Origin: Eutreptiella sp. 'Long Island Sound 2002'
Lineage: Eukaryota > Euglenozoa > Euglenophyceae > Eutreptiales > Eutreptiaceae
Length of the DNA: 64,000 nucleotides
Direction: 5' to 3'
Assembly (NCBI GenBank): GCA_964036045.1
Contig: OZ038381.1
Location: 130,393,708-130,457,707, forward strand
The translations under genes were made by a program, and so were the position numbers. Every line of letters starts with the position of its first letter. Positions within the stretch are counted from its first letter, which is position 1. Positions 20,083 through 30,606 of this stretch are shown in pieces. The notes beneath the pieces were generated by a model that did not search any database, was not told where the DNA came from, and saw only the letters and a program-made list of their open reading frames with translations.

Positions 20083-20612
20083 AACATTCGAAATTCGAAG
20101 AAAATTAAGTGCCGCTCAAACTCAAGAGGACCCCCTTGAATACGCGTCAGTCCCTGAGGACTCTCAGGAGACCATGCCCGCCCCTGAATGGGGCATTTTC
20201 TTGTCCATTGTAGATGGCTCTCTAAACCCCGTACCAGTGAGTGACCTCGACCAGGTGGTACTCAAGGAGTTGATGGCCGAAAACAGAGGCCTTACCCTCG
20301 TGGATCTCAAGAAAAGATCCGAGTACTCTTCGGTCACTACTACGAGTGGGAGTGCTCCGATGAGCAGGAGACTCTAGCAGTCTCCACACCTTTGGCTAAT
20401 GCTGACCACCTGATATCGCCAGTGCTATACCCCCGGTTGACCCGGAGGTGCTGACACTGAAGCACAGCGCTTTCTTAGCGCAGCTGCTTATGGATGACGT
20501 GGATCTTGGTGAGTCCACTCATGGCGGGTCCCATGACCACCCTGTTTTCTCCATGCAGGCCACAGATGGCCATACAGGTCAGGTACCTCCCCAGGAACCC
20601 GTTTTGCCCAGG
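20083..20612 (+). pseudogene. TyD pol spacer domain, left fragment
   Basis: This is related to the TyE region between protease and RT. VPEDSQETMPAPEWGIFLS and SIVDGSLNPVPVSDLDQVV match the TyE stretch GWGSMLSVVDGGL to PWEDLDPTL, and DLKKRS matches DLKDRL. After a stop at 20375-20377 the similarity continues in another frame (HSAFLAQLLMDDVDLGE against the TyE HDAFFVQTCFEEVE). It breaks off after PVLPRY near 20612, and the continuation (GRTLVSPS) appears at 27117. It is degenerate, with stops and frameshifts. Upstream gag and protease are not recognisable here. Confidence 0.75.
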
Positions 20613-20866
20613 TACAGTTGCACAGAAAAATTGACGTTTGCACGCAGTTGCATTCATTTTTTGCCAGTTGCACAGAATTGCAGTGCAGTTGCACAGTGCA
20701 ATCCCTGTGCAACTGCGCTGGCGCCGCTGTCGCGCCTGCCGCCGTTGCTCCCGCATTTTCAATTTCACGAGAAATTTACTAGCCAATTGCCAGATTTGCA
20801 ATGGTTTTGCATAGAAATGTTATGTCCAAGTTCATTAGAATTACTTACGGTAGTCTTAGCAGCTAG

Positions 20867-22761
20867 GACTTGATGGATGACCATGTGGGACTCTTTAGCG
20901 CAACGACACCGGGTATCGCCCTAATGGATCGCCTCAATGCACGAATCAATATGCAAAAGCGATACAAGAAACGTGCGAAGGAAGCCGTTCGGCGGGTTTA
21001 CACACCTACCGAGGCTGTCCGCCTCGTTCTGGAGCTTGAAATGCCAAAATGCCAAAAAGGTGTTTTTTTTCTTGCTATGTCTCCTTTTTGCGTTTCCTGA
21101 TGCATTGTGCAACCGCTCTTTGTGGTGTGCAAGTGACCACTTGCACACTGTTGAAGCCGTATCTATCTCATACATCATCTAATGTGGTCATTGAGTCTAT
21201 TCGGCATACCTACATACTCTAACTTGCACAATAGGACACTGTAAAACACCACATCGATAAAAATAGTGCAAGAATGGCAATGTTACGCTTTGTGCAAACA
21301 TGTGTGCAAGTAGTTTATTGCACCGTTTGCACACGGTTGCACTTGTGCAAGTACCAATATATACCTCTTCCTTTCTAGGTACAAGAACGTTATCTGTTGG
21401 GTATCTAAGCTTCGCAACGATGGGAAGGGGCAACTCCCCGCAAATTTGGAGCACCCCTTTCCATCGTCTGAGGCTTTCAAGATTGCTTGGCGGGAGCTTT
21501 GGAGCAAGCAAATCCTAGTCTCAAGCGATTCTAATTGGAAGGTAGGTGTCCGTTGGGATCTTGATGAGTTTTTTAAGTATATCTCAACTCAAGATGATAT
21601 ACTGATACAACGATGTTCCCTCCTTTGGACGGGGAACGTCCATATGATTTGATTGTTGGGGCTGATGGATTCTGTTGTGGATCTCGCCCTTAGGTGCAAT
21701 TGGCCATTGGTTTTGCCAACCATGGTGAAAAGGCGCGCACCCTAGCTTATAATTGGACCATCCATGTCGCCCTAACAAGTGAGCACGGCACCAATGCTCT
21801 ACGTGAAATTTTTTCAGAGACTTTGGAGGCCATCCAAGGTATTATAATCACCGGATGTATCCTCATTCGAGGGAAATGCTGTCGTGCCGGAGTCAACTTA
21901 GGAGGCGACTCTCCGTGGCTCTAGAAAGTGCTAGCAATTTCAGCCTCCTTTGGCATTGTGAGTATTTATACTTATGCCGTGTGGTGCGACCTCAAGGGAA
22001 AGTGGGAGGACCAAAAGTGGCGGCTTTCACCCAAGAGTGACAAAAACATATATAAACTTTATAAGAAGGGGTTGGATTGTGCCAACGCCAAAAGATTTGT
22101 GAGTGAACCCTTGTTGCATATAGAGGAACAGTTCAAATCTGTGGTTATGTGCATATTGTACCTTGTTATTAGGGTTGGTGACTATCTCACCAAATCCATC
22201 AGGAAGAAGTGTAAGGACCCTCCGCCAGCCACTAGGGATCGAGTTCAAGATCGCCTTAATTGTGCCAAGACCAAAATTAGTCTCAAGGGCTATCCCTCTC
22301 CGGATGGGAAAGAGACATGGCTCTTGTTAGCAAACTGGCGTCATATTGACAAGGCCATGAAGCTTCCAAATCATGTCATTGATGTGGTTGTACAAATGGC
22401 TTCTTTACTTATGGCACTACAAAGTTGGGCGTTCAATTTGAATGCCCTCAATTGTAAATCCATTGCAGAGGAGTTGTAACAAACAATTTGTCCCACCATT
22501 CGATCACCATATTTGTTATGGCTACAATATAATGCCTTCGAGGTTCTGAAAAATTTGCAATTGTGGGGTTGCGGTATATTTAGCGTCGACATTGTTGCGT
22601 CGCTAAAATACCTCTTCAAGGACCATTTGTTGTGCTCTTCGGCAAGGGGAGGAGGGAAAGGCACTCCAACAGAACGCGACACGCGCCTCGTGACGCAAGC
22701 GCTAGGACGTCTCTTCCTCGCCAAAGAAATGCCTCGATGGCAAGGTGCAAATGCTGATTAG
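20867..22761 (+). pseudogene. Unrecognised degenerate multi-exon gene in the island
   Basis: Coding-like segments are joined by intron-like gaps. An acceptor (gcagctag) precedes 20867, where DLMDDHVGLFSATTPG begins. The segment to 21059 is followed by a likely GT-AG intron at 21060-21378 (acceptor cttcctttctag). YKNVICWVSKLRNDGKG then follows up to 21540 or beyond. Further pieces are LAIGFANHGEKARTLAYNW (21690-21840), a segment at 21841-22036, and a longer one at about 22000-22761 (KGKWEDQKWRLSPK to LGRLFLAKEMPRWQ) broken by a stop at 22477-22479. Frames do not join cleanly, so single-base losses are inferred. I recognise no family, catalytic motif or zinc finger. It could encode the island's transposase, but nothing seen proves that. 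Confidence 0.45.
21060..21378 (+). other. Probable spliceosomal intron with GTGCAA/TTGCAC motifs
   Basis: The donor is aaaag|gtgttt and the acceptor is a pyrimidine-rich cttcctttctag. Between them are at least eight copies of gtgcaa or its complement, including gtttgcacacggttgcacttgtgcaag near 21325-21351. Joining the flanking exons leaves a one-base frame mismatch, consistent with decay. Confidence 0.5.
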
Positions 22762-22972
22762 GTGTGTGTGTTCATGTTGCATGTCACCTAGTCACCGATT
22801 GGACCGCAATGTGTTTGGACATGTGCATGTGTGTTGTACGCCGTACGATAAGCGTGTGCAAGTCTTGTGCAAGTGGTGTGCAATGTGTGCAAGTGGGATG
22901 TTGCATTGTGCAACGATAAGTTGCACACTCCGTTCCCATCTTCCTTTCCGTAGCGGTTGCGCATGGGCGACC

Positions 22973-23832
22973 ATGGACCCACAACTCCAACAACTGTTAC
23001 AACTCCTACAAGCAAGTGAGAGCGGAAGCGCTGGAGCGTCAAGTAGACCCGTACAAGGAAGTGGGAGCGGAAGTCAAGCAAGCAGGAGTCAAGCGTCAAC
23101 TAGTAGTGGGTTTACAACGCCGAAGAAGCCGCCAGTTGATGAGCAACAGAGCAACCCACCAACCGAGCAATCCGCCCCGCCTCGATTCCAACCCCACTTC
23201 CCGTGTAAAAGCGATTTGTTGGTGCACCATGGTTGTCACATGGACACCCCGCTCGCCGATGACAGTTTGGAATGGCGGCGGCTTTGCGATGTAACGCCAA
23301 AATATTTGTATAGACGAGCGTTGTTTCATTGGCTCAAGAAGTGCCGGCAGGTCGACCCCTCGGGATTTATCACATATCCGTGGCGGGGCTCCGCTCTCAC
23401 CGCCAAGCGGTGGAGTTATTGGAAAATCTTGAGGATTGGCCTCCAAGGCTATGCGGAAGCATGCATGCTGCTGAGTGAGGCTGCCTTTTAAGACCTATTC
23501 ATGGTGTGTAAAAGGCTGGGTTGGGAGAGGCCATTGCAGCCAAGGGGGTCAGCGGCGGCAACCCAAAGGCCTGTGCGGGCGGCCACGGACATGGGCATGG
23601 CCCACAGTTTTTTTTCAATGATTTCGAAGGGATCTTGGAAGAAGTATATGACGGTTACAACGATTGGGCATATTGCCTGTCACCCCCATCATTATTGGAG
23701 GCCGGGGCAACAATTCCAGGCGGCAATAGGCGCACTTGGAAAGCCGTTCGCGCCGTGGCACACAAAGGTGCACCGCCAACAACACCCAGTCCTCTAAGTG
23801 CGATGGCGGCAACGTACACCCCCGTTCAGAAG
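22973..23832 (+). pseudogene. 2OG-dioxygenase gene, 5' exons (unknown N-terminal region)
   Basis: A plausible ATG at 22973 opens a Gln/Ser-rich start (MDPQLQQLLQLLQASES), then a Ser/Pro-rich linker and a better-structured part (LEWRRLCDVTPKYLYRRALF, YWKILRIGLQGYAEA). The frame stops at 23489-23491. Coding-like sequence resumes one frame over at 23521 (FFFNDFEGILEEVYDGYN) and runs to AAG at 23832, where a phase-0 GT-AG intron begins. I infer one frameshift or a small missed intron near 23490. The function of this part is unknown. The gene assignment comes from splicing continuity with the exons that lead to the dioxygenase domain. Confidence 0.5.
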
Positions 23833-24104
23833 GTGTGCAACCGGTGTACAAGGTTGTGCAAGTGCCATGTTGCACACGCTCCATGTGTCAATGATCGTAG
23901 GAGGTGTGGGTAAGGGGCCCATGGTGCAACGAGGGTGATGTTTAGCATTCATTTGTTTGTTCAACGTGCATCCGATGCCCCATTTGAGTTCCTCCACATG
24001 AATTCGTTCATTTTTGCTATGGACTTCCCTAGTGTTTGTGAACGCAATGTTGTTGTGCAACCACACACTTGCAGAACTTGCATTTGTGCAACCGCCCTTC
24101 ACAG
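23833..24104 (+). other. Phase-0 GT-AG intron rich in TTGCAC/GTGCAA
   Basis: The donor cagaag|gtgtgcaacc and acceptor cccttcacag|ctcacg leave both flanking exons in frame: PVQK joins to LTVMDVP. The 272-bp intron has gtgcaac-type motifs clustered at both ends. Confidence 0.65.
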
Positions 24105-24988
24105 CTCACGGTGATGGACGTGCCGACCGCCATGTTTGTTTGCGACAAGCGTGGTCCCGGTGTGATGGTGAGTGGAGTGTGGCCGCCGATGCCGATTGAC
24201 AAATGGCAGCTCACCATGGATCCAAGAAAGGCGGAATAATTTAGGAAGAAGTGGAAGAAAGATATGAAGGTCCCGCTACAGGAGTTGGACGGGAGCGTGG
24301 GCAGCCCGGATCAAGCGACGAAAACGCAACCACGGATCCGGTTTGAGAAGGCCGCGCCTCACCTCCCTTCCCCAGGTGAGTTTCCATTGGATTTGGCAAT
24401 GAAGCTGGAGGAAAGGTTTGAGAACGATAGTGAATTCCGCAACCCCGTTGTGGATGAGACTGATTGGGCACCCACTACGGAACAAAAGCCAATGAAGATG
24501 GAGAAGCAAGAGAAGCACGCAACCCGACAGCCACCACCCGTTCCGCAAAGGAGAAGCCAAAAAGCATCCCACCTTCTCGCCGAAGATGATGTTGCTCAAA
24601 GCCCAACACCCATTGAAGGAGTGTGCTGCCCCCAATGACACCAAGAAGAACAAGAAGAAAAAAGATGGGTGTGGGGCGAACTCTACCAAGTGGAAGAGAC
24701 TTGCGGTGGAATGGGATAGAGATACCACGACCGAGAGTGAGGCACACGAGGGGAAAGCTGGCATCCAAGGATAAGAAGCGAGACCGAGGCGAGAGGCTAC
24801 AAACGAACGCGCCAGAGAAGAAGAAAAACGCAAAAGCAAACGTGCCGCCACAACCGCAAGTAGGGCAAAAAAATGAGGGCCGGAACCAAGATCCAAAAGA
24901 AGAGGAGAGCTTAAACGAAGCAAGTGACCATGGTACACCACATGCAAATGAGCAGGCCGCAGCCGAAAAAGCCACATCCTCCGCTGGG
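24105..24988 (+). pseudogene. 2OG-dioxygenase gene, middle exon
   Basis: It starts LTVMDVPTAMFVCDKRG and continues through PPMPIDKWQLTMDP to an in-frame TAA near 24237, after which the same frame resumes (FRKKWKKDMKVPLQELD). A lysine/glutamate-rich low-complexity region follows. The frame moves between about 24600 and 24640 (loss or gain of one base), and a KKK/RKK-rich stretch ends in ATSSAG at 24988, at a phase-0 splice donor. The sequence is probably a disordered, nuclear-type linker. No domain was recognised. Confidence 0.5.
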
Positions 24989-25129
24989 GTGTGACACCGT
25001 CGTGCTTACTCACATTCCATGTTAAGTAGCTTGTGCAACGAGTGTGCAACGCTTGTGCAACTTGTGCAAGCACTCACCTTCGCGTGGTTGCACACACTTG
25101 CACACCAGTTGCACATCTTATCTTCGTAG
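24989..25129 (+). other. Phase-0 GT-AG intron rich in TTGCAC/GTGCAA
   Basis: The donor gctggg|gtgtgacacc and acceptor cttatcttcgtag|gatgtg preserve frame (SSAG joins to DVARQRR). Within 141 bp there are about seven gtgcaa/ttgcac words, for example gtgtgcaacgcttgtgcaac at 25041-25060. Confidence 0.68.
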
Positions 25130-25949
25130 GATGTGGCGAGGCAACGGCGGAGGGAGTCCGCAGACAAGCGTGCAGAGGCGTGCAAGAAGTATGGCCTTCC
25201 GCCCCGTTGTTGTGTACGATGGTGCATGTTGGAAGGGCCGAACCGTGGCTACTGTCTCGCCGTCGGTGGCAAAGGCCATCCTCAAAAAGGCGAGAAGATA
25301 CCGAAGAAAGGCCAAGAGTTGGTCCGAATTCCACCGCCATGGGAAGATGATGAGAAGGTTGCGGCGAACGTCATGTGGTCCGTATGCCTTGTCCCAGGAA
25401 AGACCTCATTTACAACCGAAGACGACGCGGTGCAAGCACTCAAAAAGATGAACTCGGGGCACGAGGACAAGGCCGTGGGCCAGGAGGACAATGCGAATGA
25501 CAAAGTGACGGAAGCCATCGAGGCCAAAGGAAAAGAGACGGTGCCTGATGCCAAGGCCAAGGGTGGTGGTGACGAATCCAATGGAGATGGCATTGCCCAG
25601 TCGAGTGGGGCGGGCGACCCTTCACATGGCAAAGGCCTGATGGAACCCAACAGTGACGGTTACGGTGACGCGGAAAAAATGGACGAACCCAACCCAAGGC
25701 CGACGAGGAAATGGTGTGTACCGACTAAAAGGAAGGCATCAAGGAAGTGGATGAACCCATGGAAGAGGGAGAGCAAGGAGGAGAGGCAAAGCCCACGGAG
25801 GATGTCAGCGGCAAGCCCGCCACCCACAGTGACACAAGTGTGGCTGTGGCCCAGAGGGGAAGAGCGATGAGGCACCCAAGACGAACACGCCGAGCAAGGA
25901 GGGTTTGGATAAAACGCAAAAGCTACAGAGCTCGCGACCTCCGCAATGA
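25130..25949 (+). pseudogene. 2OG-dioxygenase gene, Cys-containing and acidic exon
   Basis: It begins DVARQRRRESADKRAEACKK, then a small cysteine cluster (PPRCCVRWCML). A conserved-looking block (EKIPKKGQELVRIPPPWEDD) is followed by a long acidic, Ala/Gly/Lys-rich linker. Around 25730 the frame shifts from the one ending at 25870 to the one carrying KEVDEPMEEGEQGGEAKP, and it shifts again before 25950, so at least two indels are present. The acidic linker connects to the dioxygenase domain downstream. The Cys cluster could bind a metal but is too short to classify. Confidence 0.45.
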
Positions 25950-26552
25950 CTAGCCGACACGCTCGTTCGAAACCTACGTCGTGCAAGGGGTAGGGAAAAC
26001 ATTGAGAGACATGGCACTCATCATCGGAGGCTCCTGCGTGGGGCCGTTAACGCATTTCCAAGCTTTCGCAAGGAGATTACAATTTCCGCACGAACCTCCA
26101 AAATGGAGCCATTGGTGGGATGTATAAATGAATTTGTGCGACGACACCTCCCCCATTTGTCCCACACAAGCATTGCTATTGTGCATGGCGCGGTGAGAGC
26201 CCTCATGAACCTTCATACTCATGGGCACGACGATTGTGCTCTCACCGATTAAATTACCATTGGTGATTTCAATGGGGTATATCTTTTCACGACGGGTTAT
26301 TTGGGAGGGGGGGAAGTCAAGGCCCGTGCATAGGCAAATTGGGGGGAGAGCCTCGTATGGGGATGCTTGGTGGATCCAAGAGCTCGTGTCCTCTTCAATG
26401 CATTTCATTTGCATGGACGTACGCGTTGGCTTGGGAAACGCTATGCTATTATATGCTACACGAGTGCATTGTCGGCACGCCTGACGCCCGCCGTCCGAGA
26501 AGGACTACTTGAAATGGTGTTCAATTGTGGTGATGACATGTGCTTCCAATGA
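25950..26552 (+). pseudogene. 2-oxoglutarate/Fe(II) dioxygenase domain, TET/JBP-like
   Basis: In one frame, a helical lead-in (LRRARGRENIERHGTHHRRL, then RKEITISARTS) precedes a double-stranded beta-helix signature. The HxD iron motif is in LHTHGHDDCALTD (26211-26249), followed by ITIGDFNGVYLF. The distal part is PRARVLFNAFHLHGRTRWL, then GKRYAIICYTS, which supplies the distal His and the Arg expected to bind 2-oxoglutarate. The GDF-GG-L and VLFNA-H-GKRY-YTS pattern is typical of the TET/JBP-like group that oxidises methyl groups on DNA bases. Two in-frame stops (TAA 26250-26252, TAG 26331-26333) make it a pseudogene. Other 2OG families share the core motifs, so the substrate is inferred only. 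Confidence 0.55.
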
Positions 26553-27112
26553 CGCAGGATGTGTCTTTGCTCGAGCTATGTGTGATTTGTAGTGCATTGT
26601 CCAAATGTGGTCGCATTGAATGGATTCTTCATTTTTTGTAGTACGGCGCGCACGGCGCGTAGCTTGGCGGTTGCACACGGTTGCACACGGTTGCACAAGT
26701 GCAACCGTGGAAATTTGGCGGTTCCACTCACCAATGGGGGTGGACAAAAATCGGTTTCAATGTGACATATTATGTTGTTTGATGGCAAAAAAAATGGTTC
26801 TCCTTTCTCTACAACCTATTCATTACAAGGAAACCATGAGAGCAAGGTCCCTTTGGTTAGGATGGCATGTCCAAGGGGATGGTTGTGCAAGGGGGCGGTT
26901 GCACAACCCCCACATTTTTAAATTTTCGGGGGAGGTGTTGTGTGGGTATGGGACACACTTATAAGGCATGTGAGAGGTTTGTGTCATAATACACTAATGG
27001 ATTATGCCATGGGGGAATCGGCTGCAACTAAAAACCCCCCAAAAAGAGGGTGAAATGAAATTTTGGGTAGGGTGTGCAAGGGGTGTGCAAGTGGCCTATT
27101 TCACACTTCATC
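26553..27112. other. No gene: island right flank with TTGCAC/GTGCAA clusters
   Basis: No supported coding sequence. Tandem words such as ggttgcacacggttgcacaag (26670-26702), gttgtgcaagggggcggttgcac (26882-26904) and gtgtgcaaggggtgtgcaag (27070-27090) mark this as the same motif-rich sequence type found in the island introns. Confidence 0.5.
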
Positions 27113-27300
27113 ACAGGGGTCGCACACTAGTGTCGCCATCTACGTGGGCAAAACGGCTTCCAATGGCTGGCGCTAAACCCTCACCTGACAACATGCCCGT
27201 TTCTTGGTACAATGTACAGGATATCCAGCAGGTTTTTTGGGCCAGGGCTGAGGGTATCGAGCGACAGACCCGCCCAGACCTGCTCAAGAGAACCTGGTAA
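27113..27300 (+). pseudogene. TyD pol spacer domain, right fragment
   Basis: GRTLVSPSTWAKRLPMAG aligns with KRKLVAKQLCYVKPTRSS of TyE, and the fragment ends RPDLLKRTW followed by TAA (27298-27300). In TyE the corresponding stretch ends VDLKLMKSV followed by TGA. After the stop, both elements continue with an acidic segment (KEDDEQM here, PEEDDLSE in TyE) before RT. It resumes the fragment that ends at 20612. Confidence 0.68.
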
Positions 27301-28990
27301 ACGTCTTTATGGTCCAAAGAGGATGATGAACAGATGACTCTTCCGGATCCTGAGGTACCTCTGCTTTACTCCCTTCACCATGCCTAGCAGGGTCGCCAGG
27401 ACTGAAAAAATGCGCGGTATGAAGAAACAGGAAAGAGGGAAGAGCAACCTCCATGCTGAGGAGGACCTCTTTGAGAAACCGGAGAGCATGAACCTAGACC
27501 CCCATCTCAGTAAGCTCATGCAAAAATACCAGGAGGTTTTTGGAGCGTTGCCCCCACGCCTGTCTTGCAAAAAACTGGTCCACATGGACCTCAAACTCAA
27601 ACCCGAGTTTGAAGGGTCTGTGGTGAGACAGCGTCCCTACCCCGCCCCACAAGACCAGATTGGCGAGATCGAACGCCAGATCCAGGAATGCATAGATGCT
27701 GGCCTCATCGAGAAATATAAACACGGGGACTATCCCCGCCATTGTAGCCCTTGTTTTCTAGTGGCTAAACCTGGCTCCACTGCCATGCGCTTGGTCGTTG
27801 ACTACGAAGAGGTCAATAAAGAGACCCAGAACCACTCGCGGAGTATCCCCAACATGGAGAACACCCTGAGATGAATCGCTCATTGCCGATACAGAGCTAA
27901 GATGGACAGGCTCAGTGGCTTCTGGCAGGTAGACCTAACCCGAGCAGCCCAGGAGCTGCTCGCCTTTGTAACCCCTAAGAGCCGTGTCTTCCGCTGGAAG
28001 GTCATGCCCTTCGCTGTTGCGAATGCCCCTGCTCCCTTTCAGGAGCTGATGAATAAAATCCTATTTATCGTGAGACGCAGACCCCTTGTGCGAGAAGTGG
28101 TTTCCCGCGGGGCTGAGATGGGGGCACACATAGATGATGTGAGCCTGGGTACTAATACCCAGAGGGATCATATCCTACTCCTATAAGAGTTTTTCACAGT
28201 GTGTCAGGAAAACCATGTCCGCATCAAACTCGAGAAATGTGAATTCATGCCTGAGGAGATGGAGTATCTAGGTTTTGACGTTGGGTATGGCTGGTGGAAA
28301 CCAGTCGCATCTAACATGCAACCCCTGCAGGACATGCAGATATCTGACGACTCTAAGAAGGAGCTGCATGACGTTCGGAGTTTCATTTGCGTCTGCAATT
28401 TTTACCGGCGCCATATCCACAATTTTATGTATTCATCAGCCCCCCTGACTCACCTTATAAAAAAGATCAACCCTTGGCGCTGGACCGACAAGGAAGAGGC
28501 CTGTTTCCAGGAGTTGAAGAAGAAAATCTCCTCTACCAACTGCTTGGGGGTACCCCGCCCTAAGGGCAAAAAAATACTCGTCACAGATGCCTGTGATGTA
28601 GGGGGGCTGGTACGCTATACCAGTGGAAGCAGCTTAACCCTGTTGAGCTGTCTCACTGCCAGATTCAAAGTTCAGGTCTGAACCGGGATGGTACCCTGAA
28701 GCATGACTACCCTGCCAATGAGTGGTGTCTAGTGTCTCTTGGGCACTGGAACTGGAAGTGGAATCGGGCACGATCCAACTACAGTACCTACGACCAGGAA
28801 CTCTTGGCTGGGATGCTCGTGCTTTCTTCCCAGTCCCGTATGCTTCGCACTAACCCTATCGTCTGGCTCTGTGACCAAAGGCCTGTGAAAACGTTTCAGA
28901 AGGGTGATCCTCCTGAAAAAGCGAAAGTAAAGTGATGGCGGACCTACCTCAGTCAGTTCAGGCTAACTGTCCACCATGTACAGGGTATGA
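27301..28990 (+). pseudogene. TyD reverse transcriptase and RNase H, broken
   Basis: Closely related to TyE pol. RT landmarks are MDLKLKPEF, VVRQRPYPAPQDQ, HCSPCFLVAKPGSTAMRL, SGFWQVDLTRAAQELL, KVMPFAVANAPAPFQELMN and AHIDDVSLG near 28125 (the HIDD form of YXDD, as in TyE). RNase H is recognisable from VTDACDVGG through NYSTYDQELLAGML, WLCDQRPVKTFQK and ADSISRNNFDALL. Breaks are TGA 27872-27874, TAA 28184-28186, a frameshift near 28600 and TGA 28933-28935. TyE reads through at each of these places, so they are decay in TyD. Confidence 0.9.
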
Positions 28991-30606
28991 AGAACGAGAT
29001 GGCTGACTCTATATCTCGTAACAACTTTGACGCCCTCTTAGGTGAGAGCTCGGAGGCGTTGGCCAAAGGGGCAATCCAGCTCATTTACGTCCAGCTGAAC
29101 CTATCCATGCGCACTGCAGGTGTACTGGAGGGCTCCAGTCTGACAGACCACCATGCGGAGTACAAATGCGTACTCAACTCCCTCAGTGATGGCCTAGGGG
29201 CAAGCCTGATAGACGGCGACCGTTGGTATAAGGAAAACCAATATCTGTACTATGAAGACCGCATAGTTGTGCCTGAGGCACGACTAGATGGTTGCCTACA
29301 GTGGGCCCATCTCAGTTCTGGCACACAGGGTGCAACCAGTCTGTTGACGTTTTTAGGAAGCGTTTCTACTCCCCACTAACCTGTGCTGATCTACGTGCTC
29401 GTATGCAGTCCATAGTTGACTCCTGTGGCTGTCACGCCAGCAAACAGAGCGACGCACGTGACCGGGGACTGGTATCCAGTCTGCCTATCCCCAACTGTGC
29501 TAATTCTCTGGGGTATATGGATTTCATCTATGGTCTGCCTAAGTTTGGTGGTTATGACAGTTGTTTGGTTGTGACCTGTGGCCTGCCCACGTTTCACTTG
29601 TGCGTTCCCCTATAACAAAACGATCACAGGGAGGCAGACTGTGAAAATGTTGGTTGAACAATGGCTCAAACACTATGGGGCACCAAAGGAGGTGCACTCT
29701 GACGAGAGCGTATGTATCCGGAGTGACACCGGATGGTACAAGCAAGTACTGGACGCCCTGAACGTGCCCTAAACTCACACGCCCAACCCTCTGTGCGAGA
29801 GACAGAACTGTGTGTTGGACCAGAACCTGAGGATTCTGATGAAACAGGAGCGTACCAAAGATTGGGTATGCCTGTTACGCTGGGCTGTTCTAACCATGAC
29901 CTCTCAGGAGAGTTCTTCAACTGGCTATACCCCGCAGGAAACTGTTGAAAGGCGGGGCTTCCTGCGTGGTTCTTCAAAACCTGTTTTCCAGAGGACTACA
30001 AGAGCCCCGTAGGAGACTGGCTGGAGCATAGGCAGGACCTGGCTAAGCTGGCTAGAGCTAACCTGAAACACGTTCGAGAACGTGAGTTGACTAGGCATAA
30101 CCGCACGAGACGTCCTGCCACCTTCAAGGTAGGGGAGCTTGTGCTGGTACACCACTGGCGATTGCCCACATTGCCCCGCAACTGTCTGCAGTACCCCTAT
30201 TTTGGGCCTTACCGCATTGTAAATATAGATGGATCTAGGATCCATGTGAGGTGCAGTCCCCGCCTAGGTGGAGAGCTGCTTTGTGCACCCGAACAGCTGA
30301 GACATTACCACTCGCCTGACAAACTGTCCTGGGACGAGTGGCGTGTGTCTGACAGAGAGGTCGAGGGCATCGGCCTGGAGAACGCTGCCAACCCTGGGGA
30401 GGCAGACAAACTCGAAGAAATGACTGACGATGAGATGGCAGTCGATGGCTACTACGTGGTTGCAGGTATTGCACGCCCCGAGTATAAGCAGGGCTGGAAT
30501 TTCCCTACTCTGTGGGACGGATATGAACTATCTGAGGCAACCTGGGAGCCCATGTCCGCCTTTATACAGCCAGATGGGAGTATCCACCCCATCTTTCGTT
30601 CCTACC
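28991..30606 (+). pseudogene. TyD integrase, GPY/F module and chromodomain, cut by RP2
   Basis: Integrase pieces lie in several frames: YEDRIVVPEARLDGCLQWAH, then CHASKQSDARDRGL, MDFIYGLPKFGGYDS (first Asp), HSDESVCIRSDTGWYKQV (second Asp) and NPLCERQ (Glu). The post-integrase module follows (VGELVLVHHWRLP, YFGPYRIVNIDGSRI). A chromodomain covers about 30445-30570 (GYYVVAGIARPEYKQGWNF, EATWEPMSAF). Coding ends abruptly at 30606 (IHPIFRSY), where RP2 begins, and resumes at 46550. Frameshifts lie near 29300 and 29560, and sequence around 29770 is disrupted. Confidence 0.88.
30595..30606 (+). repeat. RP2 target-site duplication, left
   Basis: TTCGTTCCTACC, identical to 46548-46559. It lies within TyD codons for FRSY. 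Confidence 0.87.

Larger units (their letters stand above)
20613..27112 (+). mobile_element. 6.5-kb intron-containing island inserted in TyD
   Basis: The island interrupts TyD between two stretches that are contiguous in TyE. It contains at least two degenerate multi-exon genes on the plus strand and repeated GTTGCAC/GTGCAAC motifs, mostly in introns and flanks. The element type is not identified. No terminal inverted repeat or clear duplication was found; the left junction is near cccaggtacag (20608-20618) and the right near catcacaggggtcgc (27108-27122). A DNA transposon carrying a 2OG dioxygenase gene is one possibility, since TET/JBP-type genes ride on such elements in fungi and green algae. 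Capture of a decayed host locus is another. Confidence 0.5.

Noticed and set aside
20613-27112. The island as a large intron of TyD or a host gene containing TyD
   Set aside because: The left junction resembles a splice donor (ag|gtacag), but 6.5 kb with its own genes and introns and no matching acceptor at the right junction fits insertion better. Not fully excluded.
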